64,000 nucleotides of DNA from JBOGOC01 sp050747525 (lineage in GTDB: Bacteria > Acidobacteriota > Polarisedimenticolia > JACPZX01 > DASXTC01), in the NCBI GenBank assembly GCA_050747525.1, contig JBOGOC010000027.1, positions 1 through 64,000 of the forward strand, given 5' to 3'. The translations under genes were made by a program, and so were the position numbers. The notes under the pieces are model-generated. The model did no database searches, had not been told where the DNA came from, and saw only the letters and a list, made by a program, of their open reading frames with translations. Shown here piece by piece: positions 56,051 through 64,000 of the stretch (position 1 is its first letter; every line of letters begins with the position of its first letter).

Positions 56051-57250
56051 ATGTCACCGAGGAGTCGTGAAGGCCGGTGGGTTCCGATCGCCTGCGTGGC
56101 TCTCCTGGCCACGTGGACAGCGTTCGCTCAGTCGGAGACGAAGGAAAAGGCACGCCTGGACATCTACGGATTCGCGATGGCGGACACGGGTTATGAGACG
56201 AAGACGTCCGACCCGGACTGGTTCGACGTGATGCGGCCCACGAAGCTCCCGTCTTTCGAGGGCGAGTTCGGCGGAGACGGCCGGACCTACTTCAGCGTGC
56301 GGCAGACCCGGTTCGGAGTCAAAGGGTTCATTCCCACCTCGAGAGGGGTGATCAAGACCATCTTCGAGTTCGAGCTGTTCGGCGTCGGCACCGACGCAGG
56401 GCAGACCACATTCCGCCTGAGGCATGCCTGGGGCGAGCTCAACGACTGGGGCGCGGGCCAGAGCTGGAGCCCGTTCATGGACCCGGACGTCTTCCCCAAC
56501 TCGCTCGAGTACTGGGGACCCAACGGGATGGTGTTCTTCCGCAACGTGCAGATCCGCTGGATGCCGCTTCAAGGGGAGAACGAAGTCTACGTGGCACTGG
56601 AGAGACCAGGCGCGAGCGGCGACCCGGGGGTCTTCTCGGGCTCCCCCGAGATCGCCAATCTGGAGGGACGTTTCCCGCTCCCCGACCTGACGGGTCACTA
56701 TCGGAGGAACGCCGACTGGGGCCACGTGCAGATCTCGGGAATCGTGCGCGCGATCAGGTGGGACGACAACGATCCCAACGCACCGAACCTGCAGGGCGCC
56801 GCGACCGGCTGGGGCATCAATCTCAGCGGAAGCCTCAAGGTCGGCGAGGCGGACGCGCTCAAGGGACAGGTGGTCGTCGGCGAGGGGATGGAGAACTACA
56901 TGAACGACGCCACGGTGGACGTGGGCGCGGTCTTCGGGTCGGACGTCGGCGAAGTGCTGCCCATCGTGGGCGTGTTGCTGTTCTACGACCACACCTGGAG
57001 CGACAAGTTCACCAGCACCATCGGCTACTCGATGGTGGACATCGACAACAGTGAGGCGCAGCTCCCCTCGGCGTTCAAGAAAGGGCAGTACGCCCTGACC
57101 AACCTGCTCTATCATCCGACGGAGGACCTGATGTGGGGCGGCGAGGTGATATGGGGGGACCGCGAGAACTTCGACGACGGCTTCAGCTCGGACGACCTCC
57201 GCGTCCAGCTGTCCATCAAGTACAAATTCGGAACCTCGGTTGGAGGCTAG
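56051..57250 (+). CDS. DcaP-like outer-membrane porin
   Basis: A 399-residue exported barrel. The mature part shows the DcaP-like signature: DIYGFAMADTGYE, SDPDWFDVMRPTKLP, GRTYFSVRQTRFGVKG, FEFELFGVGTDAGQTTFRLRHAWGEL, then WSPFMDPDVFPNSLEYWGP. It ends in beta strands with KYKFGTSVGG. DcaP porins admit dicarboxylates and other negatively charged solutes. Directly upstream of glutaminase (2-base gap), it may feed amino acids or dicarboxylates into the periplasm. Confidence 0.85.
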   Translation: MSPRSREGRWVPIACVALLATWTAFAQSETKEKARLDIYGFAMADTGYETKTSDPDWFDVMRPTKLPSFEGEFGGDGRTYFSVRQTRFGVKGFIPTSRGVIKTIFEFELFGVGTDAGQTTFRLRHAWGELNDWGAGQSWSPFMDPDVFPNSLEYWGPNGMVFFRNVQIRWMPLQGENEVYVALERPGASGDPGVFSGSPEIANLEGRFPLPDLTGHYRRNADWGHVQISGIVRAIRWDDNDPNAPNLQGAATGWGINLSGSLKVGEADALKGQVVVGEGMENYMNDATVDVGAVFGSDVGEVLPIVGVLLFYDHTWSDKFTSTIGYSMVDIDNSEAQLPSAFKKGQYALTNLLYHPTEDLMWGGEVIWGDRENFDDGFSSDDLRVQLSIKYKFGTSVGG

Positions 57251-57252
57251 TC

Positions 57253-58275
57253 ATGATGAGCAAGCGTTCCATCCCGGTGCTGGCGGCGGTGGTGATGGCG
57301 GCCGTTGCGGCAGCGGCGTGGGCCCAGGCCCCGGCCGACATCGAGGCCGCGGTGAAGGGGGCCTACGAGACCTACAAGGGGCTCAAGGAGGGCAAGAACG
57401 CCGACTACATCCCGGCGCTCGCCAAGGTTGACCCGAATCTCTTCGGGATCGCGGTGGTCACCGTGGACGGCAAGGTGTACACGGCCGGGGACGTGTACAG
57501 CGAGGTGTCCATTCAGTCGATCTCCAAGGTGTTCACCATGGCCAAGGTCATGGAAGAGCAGGGGCCGGACGCCATCCTCAACACCATCGGCGCGGATGCG
57601 ACCGGCATGCGGTTCAACTCCATCGTGGCGGTGGAGATGGCCGAGAAGGTGCTGGGGGGGCCGGAGATGAACTCCCTCGTCAATCCCGGGGCCATCGCGA
57701 CCACCAGCATGGTGAAGGGGGCGACCCGGGATGCGGTCTGGAAGAGCATCCTGGACTTCCACTCGGAGTTCGCGGGACGTCCCTTGAAGGTGAACCAGGA
57801 AGTCTTCAAGTCCGAGGCCGAGACCAACCAGCGCAATCAGGCCATCGGGGCCCTGATGTATGCCTACGGCTACATCAAGGCCAATCCCCAGCAGGCGACC
57901 GACGTCTACACCGAACAGTGCTCCATCAACGTCAACGCCAAGGACCTGGCCACGATGGCGGCCACGCTGGCCAACGCGGGCAAGAACCCGGTCACCGGCA
58001 AGCAGGTGGCGAAGGCCGCCAACGTCCCGAAGGTACTGGCGGTGATGGCCACGGCCGGCCTGTACGACGACTCGGGCAAGTGGCTCTTTGCCACGGGCCT
58101 GCCGGGCAAGAGCGGCGTGGGTGGCGGACTGATAGCGGTCTCGCCGGGCAAGTTCGGCATCGCCGTCGTGTCGCCGCCGCTGGATGAAGCGGGCAACAGC
58201 GTGCGCGGGCAGAAGGCGATCCAGTTCGTCAACCAGAAGCTCGGCGGCAACCCGTACGAAGTGAAGCCCAAGTAG
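57253..58275 (+). CDS. glsA: Exported glutaminase
   Basis: A 340-residue serine-type glutaminase hydrolysing glutamine to glutamate and ammonia. The catalytic Ser-x-x-Lys is in SIQSISKVF; EAETNQRNQA, YTEQCSINV, MATAGLYDDSG and LPGKSGVGGG supply the remaining active-site Asn, Tyr and Ser. A clear Sec signal peptide (AAAAWAQA) precedes the domain, whereas E. coli-type glutaminases are cytoplasmic. ATG at 57253; 57256 is equally possible. Its company (porins, amidohydrolase) suggests a periplasmic nitrogen-scavenging unit parallel to the exported asparaginase at 8629. Confidence 0.92.
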   Translation: MMSKRSIPVLAAVVMAAVAAAAWAQAPADIEAAVKGAYETYKGLKEGKNADYIPALAKVDPNLFGIAVVTVDGKVYTAGDVYSEVSIQSISKVFTMAKVMEEQGPDAILNTIGADATGMRFNSIVAVEMAEKVLGGPEMNSLVNPGAIATTSMVKGATRDAVWKSILDFHSEFAGRPLKVNQEVFKSEAETNQRNQAIGALMYAYGYIKANPQQATDVYTEQCSINVNAKDLATMAATLANAGKNPVTGKQVAKAANVPKVLAVMATAGLYDDSGKWLFATGLPGKSGVGGGLIAVSPGKFGIAVVSPPLDEAGNSVRGQKAIQFVNQKLGGNPYEVKPK

Positions 58276-58328
58276 CCATCCGTCGCGGCGGCCAACAGTT
58301 GACTTCGCATCGTGCAGGAGGGGCGTGC

Positions 58329-59417
58329 ATGCACAAGCCCCTCCTGCACGTCCTCGTGCTTCTCTTCTTCTTCCTGCCTTCCTCCTCCGCTCACGCCCAG
58401 AAGGGGGGGCCCGCCTGGGGCCCCGACACCACCACGGGCAAGCTCGACTGGATCCGCCTCAATTCGGGCGAGTGGCTGGGCGGAGAGCTCCTGGCCCTCT
58501 ACGACGACGTCCTGGAGTTCGACAGCGACAAGCTCGACTACCGGAGCTTCGACTGGGACGACGTGATCGAGGTGCGCACCGCCCAGGTCATGGAGATCTG
58601 GCTGCTGGGCGGCATCAGCGCCCGGGGCAAGCTGGTGATCGAAGGCAAGAGGGTTCTCGTCCAGGGCGGAGAGAAGGAGCTTCAGTTCGAACGTGCCGAC
58701 CTGGTGACCATCGCCGCGGGTGACGCCGGCGAGTCCAACAAGTGGACCGCGAAGGCGACGCTGGGTGGCAGCGTGCGCCGGGGGAACACGGACCAGACGG
58801 AATACAACTTCAAGGCCGAGGTCAGGCGCCGCACCATCCGAAGCCGTCTCGACTTCGACCTCCTGAGCAACTACAGCACCAACAACGACGTGAATACGGT
58901 CGACAACCATCGCTTCAATGCCACCTGGGACCATTTCATGACCGACAGACTCTTCCTCCGTCCGGTGTTCGCCGAGTACTACAGCGACCCCTTTCAGAAC
59001 ATCGCTCACCGGGGGACCCTGGGCACGGGAGTCGGCTACACGATCGCCAGGACGCCGAAGACCAACTGGGACGTCATCAGCGGCCCCGGCGTGCAGCGGA
59101 CATGGTTCGAGACGGTGGAGGCGGACGAAGATGAGGCCGTCACCACGCCCGCTCTGGTGGTGGGCACCACCCTGGAGATGGAGCTCACGGACTGGATGGA
59201 TTTCGACTACAACTACAATCTCACGGTCACGAACGATGAATCGGGAAAGTACAACCACCACACCGTGATCAGCTTCGACACGGAGCTGACCAGCCGGCTC
59301 GATTTCACCGTATCGTTCGTGTGGGATCGGATCGCCAAGCCGCGCCCCGAGGAGACCGGCGAAGTCCCGGACAAAGACGACTTCCGCATGTCCGTGGGGC
59401 TGACCTTCGACTTCTAG
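58329..59417 (+). CDS. DUF481 outer-membrane protein with an N-terminal soluble domain
   Basis: A 362-residue exported protein. ATG at 58329 follows GGAGGGGCGTGC. After a signal peptide (AHAQKG) comes a beta domain (about 40-140) with IRLNSGEWLGGELLALYDD and DWDDVIEVRT, seen before DUF481 barrels. The DUF481 barrel starts with ATLGGSVRRGNTDQTEYNFKA and ends RMSVGLTFDF with terminal Phe. Function of DUF481 is not known. It is the last plus-strand gene of this operon. Confidence 0.8.
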   Translation: MHKPLLHVLVLLFFFLPSSSAHAQKGGPAWGPDTTTGKLDWIRLNSGEWLGGELLALYDDVLEFDSDKLDYRSFDWDDVIEVRTAQVMEIWLLGGISARGKLVIEGKRVLVQGGEKELQFERADLVTIAAGDAGESNKWTAKATLGGSVRRGNTDQTEYNFKAEVRRRTIRSRLDFDLLSNYSTNNDVNTVDNHRFNATWDHFMTDRLFLRPVFAEYYSDPFQNIAHRGTLGTGVGYTIARTPKTNWDVISGPGVQRTWFETVEADEDEAVTTPALVVGTTLEMELTDWMDFDYNYNLTVTNDESGKYNHHTVISFDTELTSRLDFTVSFVWDRIAKPRPEETGEVPDKDDFRMSVGLTFDF

Positions 59418-59421
59418 CGCG

Positions 59422-59441
59422 TCCTACCCGGGCGCGTAGGA
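59422..59441 (+). terminator. Weak hairpin after the DUF481 gene
   Basis: TCCTAC (59422-59427) pairs with GTAGGA (59436-59441) across a GC-rich loop, followed by TCTTCCC rather than a clean T-run. It lies 5 bases after the DUF481 stop between convergent genes. Possible terminator only. Confidence 0.3.
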
Positions 59442-59464
59442 TCTTCCCGTGCGTCTCCGGGCCC

Positions 59465-59638
59465 CTACACCTGGCGGCCGCGCCCCTTTCCCGTGGACCC
59501 CGACGGTTCCAGCCGCTGAAGCTCCCTGATGTGAGAGCGAAGCTTCGCGATCATGCGCACCTTCTCGTGCCAGGGAAGGTTTCTCAGCGACTTCTGCCAG
59601 GCCGCCTGGCGACGAAGGAGATCGGCGATGTCAGTCAT
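59465..59638 (-). CDS. Small basic helical protein, second gene of a two-gene pair
   Basis: A 57-residue protein starting MTDIADLLRRQAAWQKSL with PWHEKVRMIAKLRSHIRELQ, charged and helical. I have seen similar short proteins with the pattern LLRRQAxWQKSR...L.W.EKI...: these accompany a small nucleotidyltransferase-like gene. Its start lies inside the previous gene (8-base overlap), and the upstream extension to 59758 is only a shadow. A toxin-antitoxin-type pair is inference. Confidence 0.55.
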   Translation of the reverse strand: MTDIADLLRRQAAWQKSLRNLPWHEKVRMIAKLRSHIRELQRLEPSGSTGKGRGRQV

Positions 59639-59795
59639 CGAGGAACCGCGATCGAAATCGTTTCCACGCGTTCTGCAGGCCATGGCGGGAGGCCAGGGCC
59701 GCGACGGCGTCCGGTGTGAGGGCGCCGAACAGTGCATAGTCGGTGATGACGCCGGCATCGATCATTTCGTTGAGCAGTTGCGCGATCTCCCTCAT
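59631..59795 (-). CDS. 54-residue protein, apparently an internally deleted nucleotidyltransferase-like antitoxin
   Basis: Reads MREIAQLLNEMIDAGVITDY and ALFGAL, then jumps to TPDAVAALASRHGLQNAWKR and FRSRFLDD. The first part resembles the opening of AbiEii/MNT-type nucleotidyltransferase proteins (VIxDYALFGA), the second their extreme C-terminus (LxxRHGL...W..F..RFLD). About 100-150 central residues with the nucleotide-binding acids are missing without loss of frame. The ATG overlaps the pyruvate-kinase stop (ATGA), and its stop overlaps the next start. It may be a natural deletion relic or a minimal protein. Confidence 0.5.
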   Translation of the reverse strand: MREIAQLLNEMIDAGVITDYALFGALTPDAVAALASRHGLQNAWKRFRSRFLDD

Positions 59796-61246
59796 GGCGT
59801 CAGTCTACCGTTCTTCTCCGGCCGGTTCACGTCCACCAGCTCCAGCGCGGGGCTCGAGCCGGGGTGGCTGGCCGACGGCCCGCGCACCAGGATGGCCAGC
59901 CGGCCGGGGAGCCCCTGTTCGCGCACCCAGCGGCGCGTCATTTCGGTCCAGTCGGCGGCGTGCCCCTTGCTGAGCAGTGGCTCGACGCCGTAGCTGAACA
60001 GGAGCCGCCTCAGCACGGCCAGGCTCGACGTGGGGGCGGCGATCCACACGGGCAGGCGGAAGCTGCAGATGCTGCGCGCCGTGCTTCCGGTGCGCGCCGG
60101 CACCACCACCGCGGCGGGGCGCGAGCAGGCCATGAGCGTCTCGACGCTCACCGCGAACAGGTCCGGCACGTCCAGGTCCATGTCGGGCGTCAGCGACTTG
60201 AGCCTCTCCCACAGGTCGACGCTCGGGCGGTGCGGTTCGGTGGCGGCCGCGATGCGGGCCAGTGTCTCCACCGACTCCACCGGGTAGCGGCCGGTGGCGG
60301 ACTCGCCCGAGAGCATGACGGCGTCGGTGCCGTCCAGCACGGCGTTGGCCACGTCGGTGGCTTCGGCCCGCGTGGGCTGGCGCGAGACGGTCATCGACTC
60401 GAGCATCTGGGTGGCCGTGATGACCGGGCGCGCGGCGCGCACCGCCTTGCGGATGAGGATCTTCTGGAGGATGGCGATGCGCTCGATGGGAACCTCCACC
60501 CCCAGGTCGCCGCGCGCCACCATGAGGCCGTCGGCCGCGGCCAGGATGGCGTCGAGGTGATCCAGGGCCGACGCGCGCTCGATCTTGGCGATCACGAACG
60601 GGTCGCCGCCCAGCGAGGCCGCGGCGTCGCGCAGGGCCCGGATGTCGGCATCGCTCTCCACGAACGACTGGCTGACCGCGTCCACCCCCTGCTCGATGGC
60701 GAAGGCCAGGCACTCGCGATCCCGCGGTGTGAAGGCTCCCACCCCGAGGTCGATCCCGGGAAGGTTGAGCCCCTTGCGCGAGCCCAGGCCGCCGCCCACC
60801 AGCACGCGGCAGCGGACGTCCTCTGCATTGACGCGCTCGACCTCGAGCTGGATGAGGCCGTCGTTGAGGAAGAGGCCATCACCCGGCTTCACCACCCGCG
60901 GCAGCGGCTCGAAGCTGACCGAGGCTCCATCCCGGCTGCCGATCATCGGGCGCGTGGTCAGGGTGAAGGGCTGGCCGGCGGCCAGCTCGACCGGGTCGGG
61001 GGACACCGGGCCGATCCGCAGCTTGGGGCCGGGGAGATCGGCCAGGATGGCGATCTCCCGGCCCACCGTCCTCGAGGCCTCGCGCAGGGCGACCACGCGC
61101 CGCGCGTGCTCCTCGAACGTGCCGTGCGACAGGTTGAGGCGGGCCACGTTCATGCCGGCCCGGATCATCCGCTCCATCATCTCGGGAGCGTCCGATGCCG
61201 GGCCGATGGTGGCCACGATGCGGGTCTTGTGCGCCGGTAGAGTCAT
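59792..61246 (-). CDS. pyk: Pyruvate kinase
   Basis: A 484-residue enzyme converting phosphoenolpyruvate and ADP to pyruvate and ATP. Motifs: TRIVATIGPAS at the N-terminus, NLSHGTFEEH, ILADLPGPKLRIG, VIAKIERASALDHLD (active-site Lys/Glu), MVARGDLGVEVP and ATQMLESM. The B domain and C-terminal allosteric-type domain are present, and length is typical. A GC-rich 13-base stem ends two bases before the ATG and includes the purine-rich GGGAGGGG that would serve as ribosome-binding site. Its stop overlaps the 54-residue ORF. Confidence 0.95.
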   Translation of the reverse strand: MTLPAHKTRIVATIGPASDAPEMMERMIRAGMNVARLNLSHGTFEEHARRVVALREASRTVGREIAILADLPGPKLRIGPVSPDPVELAAGQPFTLTTRPMIGSRDGASVSFEPLPRVVKPGDGLFLNDGLIQLEVERVNAEDVRCRVLVGGGLGSRKGLNLPGIDLGVGAFTPRDRECLAFAIEQGVDAVSQSFVESDADIRALRDAAASLGGDPFVIAKIERASALDHLDAILAAADGLMVARGDLGVEVPIERIAILQKILIRKAVRAARPVITATQMLESMTVSRQPTRAEATDVANAVLDGTDAVMLSGESATGRYPVESVETLARIAAATEPHRPSVDLWERLKSLTPDMDLDVPDLFAVSVETLMACSRPAAVVVPARTGSTARSICSFRLPVWIAAPTSSLAVLRRLLFSYGVEPLLSKGHAADWTEMTRRWVREQGLPGRLAILVRGPSASHPGSSPALELVDVNRPEKNGRLTP

Positions 61247-61248
61247 TG

Positions 61249-61307
61249 GACGGCCCCTCCCTCTCGTTCAGGCCGGGTCATGTTCCAATCTGAGGGGAGG
61301 GGCCGTC
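61249..61307 (-). promoter_or_regulatory. 13-base-pair leader hairpin covering the pyruvate-kinase ribosome-binding site
   Basis: GACGGCCCCTCCC (61249-61261, plus strand) pairs perfectly with GGGAGGGGCCGTC (61295-61307) across a 33-base loop. On the mRNA the downstream arm reads GGGAGGGGCCGUC, ending two bases before the AUG at 61246, so the Shine-Dalgarno sequence is buried in the stem. No U-run follows, which argues against a simple terminator for the upstream gene. Confidence 0.55.
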
Positions 61308-61324
61308 AAGAAAGGCGGGATGTC

Positions 61325-62029
61325 TCAGTCGGCGTCGTCCACCTCGGTCAGCCGCAGCACACCGTCGATGATCAGTCCCACCCCCGGGGCGTAGACCTTT
61401 CGGGACTGTGAGCCAGGCTCGAGAGGAGTCGTCTCGATCACCTCCACGGCGTTCCTGAACCGCCCCGCGGGGGTGTCGATGGTGAGCCCCATGCGGGTGT
61501 TCTCGGCGCGGTCCATCGCCACGTTGGGGGCGATCTCCTGGAAGTACCGCGAGCCCAGAAGGAACGAGCCGGGCATGATGACGCCGGCCCGTGCCCCGTT
61601 GCGCCCCGCCCTCCAGGCGCCGTCGTGCGACACCGTCCCGTCGTCCTCGAAGATGTCCACGTCCTCCCCCAGGTAGAACATGTTGCCGGTCTGCTTGCAG
61701 AACGCGAAGAAATTGCGGGAGACCTCCTTGAGCTCCCCGTCGGCCCACTCGCGCTCTTCCACCACGCGGGCCAGCACCCACCCGGCCCCCGGGACGTTGA
61801 TGGCCAGCGTGTCGCGCAGCACCCGGATGCGCAGCTCGACCAGCTCGCCGTCGTCATCTCCCTCGTAGAAGAGCGTGTACCCCGGCTCGAGCACGAAGAA
61901 CTGATTGCGCCCGATGGTGGAGAACGTGCAGGCTCCGATGTTGAAGTCCGTCGTGAACGGCGGCTCGGCCGCCATGGCAGCGACGGCAGACAGGACACAC
62001 ACTGCGGCCACGATGCTTCGACTCATCAT
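61325..62029 (-). CDS. Secreted hypothetical protein
   Basis: A 234-residue exported protein. The ATG at 62029 follows AAGGAGGGCAACGC; a longer frame to 62107 lacks a site. The signal peptide ends AAMAAE. The mature chain is a beta-rich single domain with ARTRVEEREW-like strands, NFFAFCKQTGNMFYLGEDVD and a C-terminal YAPGVGLIIDGVLRLTEV. I have seen similar uncharacterised secreted proteins ending in a GVGxIxDGxLxL motif. It is divergent from fhs, 89 bases apart. Confidence 0.65.
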   Translation of the reverse strand: MMSRSIVAAVCVLSAVAAMAAEPPFTTDFNIGACTFSTIGRNQFFVLEPGYTLFYEGDDDGELVELRIRVLRDTLAINVPGAGWVLARVVEEREWADGELKEVSRNFFAFCKQTGNMFYLGEDVDIFEDDGTVSHDGAWRAGRNGARAGVIMPGSFLLGSRYFQEIAPNVAMDRAENTRMGLTIDTPAGRFRNAVEVIETTPLEPGSQSRKVYAPGVGLIIDGVLRLTEVDDAD

Positions 62030-62118
62030 GCGTTGCCCTCCTTCGGCGGTGAGAGGGGCATACGCGAAACAATCCTCTGGGTGATACCCTCCCCCATTGG
62101 CCGTCACCGGAGGCGCGC

Positions 62119-63807
62119 ATGAAGAGCGATTTGGAGATCGCCCAGTCCGTCAAGCTGAAAGACATTGGAGAGATAGCCGCTTCGGCAGGCATCAGGGACT
62201 CGGAGCTGGAGCGGTATGGACGTCACAAGGCCAAGATCGACCTGTCCATCCTGGGCCGGCTGGCTGACCGGCCCGACGGCCGCTACATCATGGTCACGGC
62301 CATCACCCCCACGCCGCTGGGTGAAGGCAAGACCGTCACCAACATCTCGCTCGCCCTGGGACTGGCGCGCCTCGGCAAACGCGTGATCAACACGCTGCGC
62401 CAGCCTTCGATGGGCCCGGTCTTCGGGGTGAAGGGAGGGGCCACCGGCGGCGGGCTGGCGCAGGTCCTTCCGATGGAGGATATCAATCTCCATTTCACGG
62501 GGGACATCCACGCAGTGGCGGCCGCGCACAACCTGCTGGCCGCCATGCTCGACAATCACCTGCATCACGGCAACGTGCTGGGGTTCGATCCCAAGGAGGT
62601 CTACTGGAACCGCACCCTGGACATGAACGATCGGACGCTGCGCCAGATCGTGATCGGCCTGGGCGGGACACCCAACGGGATCACGCGCGAGTCGGGCTAT
62701 GACATCACTGCCGCCTCCGAGGTGATGGCCATCCTGGCGCTTGCGGAGGGATACGCCGATCTCAAGAAGAGGATCGGCTCCATCCTGGTGGGGGTCTCTC
62801 GAGCCGGGCGGCCGATCTGGTGCCGCGAGCTGGCGGCGCAAGGGGCGATGGCGGCGCTGCTGCGCGACGCCCTGAAGCCCAACCTGGTGCAGACCATCGA
62901 GGGGACGCCGTGCCTGATGCACGCGGGCCCCTTCGCCAACGTGGCCCACGGCAACAACTCGATCCTGGCGGATCGGATCGCCCTCAAGCTGGCCGACTTC
63001 GTGGTCACCGAGAGCGGCTTCGGATCGGACACCGGCGCCGAGAAGTTCGTCGACATCAAGTGCCGCATGTCGGGGCTGAAGCCGCACGCGGCGGTGCTGG
63101 TGGCGACGGTGCGCGCGCTGAAGATGTACGGAGGAGCGTTCCGCAACCTCAAGGACCGCAAGGCGGTCGAGACCGAGAACGTGGATGCCGTGCTGCGCGG
63201 GTGCGCCAACCTCGACAAGCACGTCGAGAACGTGCGGATGTTCGGCCTGCCGGTGGTGGTGGCCATCAACCGCTTCCCCTCCGACACCGACCGCGAGATC
63301 GAGGCCGTGATCGCGCGCGCCATCGAGGCCGGCGCCGCGGCCGCCGTCCCGCACGAAGGAGTCGCGCGCGGAGGAGAGGGGGCGGTGGCGCTGGCGCGGG
63401 CCGTGGTGGCGGCGTCGGAGCAGGGCCCGGCCCCGGTGCGCTACCTGTACGATCTGGACCAGCCCATCGAAGACAAGATCGGCATCATCGCGCGCGAGGT
63501 GTACGGGGCCGGCGAGGTGGACCTCTCTCCGAAGGCGAGGCGGCGCATCGACTTCTTCAACGAGTGCGGGCTGTCGCGGCTCCCCATCTGCATGGCCAAG
63601 ACGCCGGCGTCGCTGTCGCACGATCCGTCCCTGCGGGGCCGGCCCCGCGGGTTCAAGTTCCCGATCACCGACATCCGGGCCGCGGCGGGCGCCGGCTTCA
63701 TCTACCCGCTGGCGGGGGAGATCATGACGATGCCGGGCCTTCCCACCACCCCGTCGGCGGCCAACGTGGACGTGGACGAGACCGGCCGGATCACGGGGCT
63801 GTTCTGA
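62119..63807 (+). CDS. fhs: Formate-tetrahydrofolate ligase
   Basis: A 562-residue enzyme joining formate to tetrahydrofolate with ATP (reversible). TPTPLGEGKTVTNISL is the P-loop; RQPSMGPVFGVKGGATGGG, DINLHFTGDIHAV, and the C-terminal ITDIRAAAGAGFIYPLAGEI are family signatures. Length is normal. It could channel formate made by the pyruvate formate-lyase at 27.6 kb into one-carbon metabolism, although the two loci are 33 kb apart. CGGAGGCGCGC precedes the ATG. Confidence 0.95.
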   Translation: MKSDLEIAQSVKLKDIGEIAASAGIRDSELERYGRHKAKIDLSILGRLADRPDGRYIMVTAITPTPLGEGKTVTNISLALGLARLGKRVINTLRQPSMGPVFGVKGGATGGGLAQVLPMEDINLHFTGDIHAVAAAHNLLAAMLDNHLHHGNVLGFDPKEVYWNRTLDMNDRTLRQIVIGLGGTPNGITRESGYDITAASEVMAILALAEGYADLKKRIGSILVGVSRAGRPIWCRELAAQGAMAALLRDALKPNLVQTIEGTPCLMHAGPFANVAHGNNSILADRIALKLADFVVTESGFGSDTGAEKFVDIKCRMSGLKPHAAVLVATVRALKMYGGAFRNLKDRKAVETENVDAVLRGCANLDKHVENVRMFGLPVVVAINRFPSDTDREIEAVIARAIEAGAAAAVPHEGVARGGEGAVALARAVVAASEQGPAPVRYLYDLDQPIEDKIGIIAREVYGAGEVDLSPKARRRIDFFNECGLSRLPICMAKTPASLSHDPSLRGRPRGFKFPITDIRAAAGAGFIYPLAGEIMTMPGLPTTPSAANVDVDETGRITGLF

Positions 63808-63808
63808 C

Positions 63809-64000
63809 GTGAGCCGGGCATGGGTGAGGGCGGCCGCCGTGGCGGGGCTTCTCGCGGCGGGGACCTCCCTCCCGCAGGGCGCCACGGTGCGCGGCACCGT
63901 CTCGATCCGGGAACGGGGCGGCGCGGCGGGTGATCCGTCACGGGCCGTGGTGTGGATCGAAGCGGCTCCCACGACTCCCATGGCTTCGCGCGAAGCGGTC
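63809..64000 (+). CDS. Exported protein, partial (cut by the window end)
   Basis: GTG at 63809, one base after the fhs stop, opens a frame that stays open to the last base (64 codons). It has a signal-peptide-like N-terminus (ARG-rich, then AAAVAGLLAAGTSLPQG) and a beta start ATVRGTVSIRERGG followed by RAVVWIEAA. This resembles carboxypeptidase-regulatory-like or cupredoxin-like secreted proteins. The missing remainder prevents identification. Confidence 0.5.
   Translation, partial: MSRAWVRAAAVAGLLAAGTSLPQGATVRGTVSIRERGGAAGDPSRAVVWIEAAPTTPMASREAV

Overview
The window looks like chromosomal DNA from a high-GC Gram-negative bacterium. Outer-membrane barrels, TolC/RND parts, lipoproteins and Sec or Tat leaders are abundant. 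Propeller-type sensor kinases, HAF-repeat metzincin proteins and DUF3011, DcaP and DUF481 families recall uncultured Acidobacteriota or Eisenbacteria-like lineages. This placement is an impression from family content; no 16S rRNA or ribosomal gene is present to test it. Gene density is high from 8.2 kb onward, with many 4-nt stop/start overlaps.

Region 1 (1-8.15 kb) differs from the rest: visibly lower GC, long non-coding stretches, a frameshifted pseudogene, two transposase remnants (IS630-like, IS481-like) and short recombination-like repeats. It is bounded by two imperfect direct repeats (769-862 and 8019-8114). Each joins a hairpin to the 3' end of a tRNA; the second carries a tRNA-Asn 3' half cut at the anticodon. 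The two intact genes inside are a spherulin-4 (GH135-like) secreted protein and an Agd3/CE18-like polysaccharide deacetylase. These are the bacterial counterparts of the two matrix-modifying enzymes of the fungal galactosaminogalactan pathway.

Region 2 (8.2-14.2 kb, minus) is an asparagine/aspartate operon: aspartase, DASS dicarboxylate carrier, AspT-type exchanger, exported asparaginase and RpiB. Region 3 (14.3-22.5 kb, plus) has a K+-channel-like protein, a complete RND tripartite pump and a SulP transporter with a likely CTG start. Region 4 (22.5-30.7 kb, plus) runs from a near-consensus promoter through a Tat-leader L-serine dehydratase, an MFS carrier, phosphate acyltransferase, acetate kinase, pyruvate formate-lyase and its activase. 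On paper this takes serine to acetate, formate, ammonia and ATP.

Region 5 (30.7-43.5 kb) is mixed: a hypothetical membrane protein, radical SAM protein, DUF748/AsmA-like protein, glycogen phosphorylase, duplicated LTXXQ/barrel genes, a patatin lipoprotein and an alpha/beta hydrolase. Region 6 (43.5-50.9 kb, minus) is a propeller histidine kinase with a NarL-type regulator, followed by a perfect palindrome. Beyond it lies an operon of an atypical receiver protein, a secreted protein and a HAF-repeat metzincin, closed by a strong terminator.

Region 7 (51-59.4 kb, plus) holds a large secreted GW/GY-rich protein, then a DUF3011-porin, exported amidohydrolase, DcaP-like porin, exported glutaminase and DUF481 protein. 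Region 8 (59.4-64 kb) has pyruvate kinase with a hairpin over its ribosome-binding site, two tiny overlapping downstream genes, a secreted hypothetical protein, formate-tetrahydrofolate ligase and a gene cut by the window end. A recurring theme is extracytoplasmic amino-acid deamidation and deamination (asparaginase, glutaminase, serine dehydratase) beside cytoplasmic pyruvate, acetate and formate metabolism.
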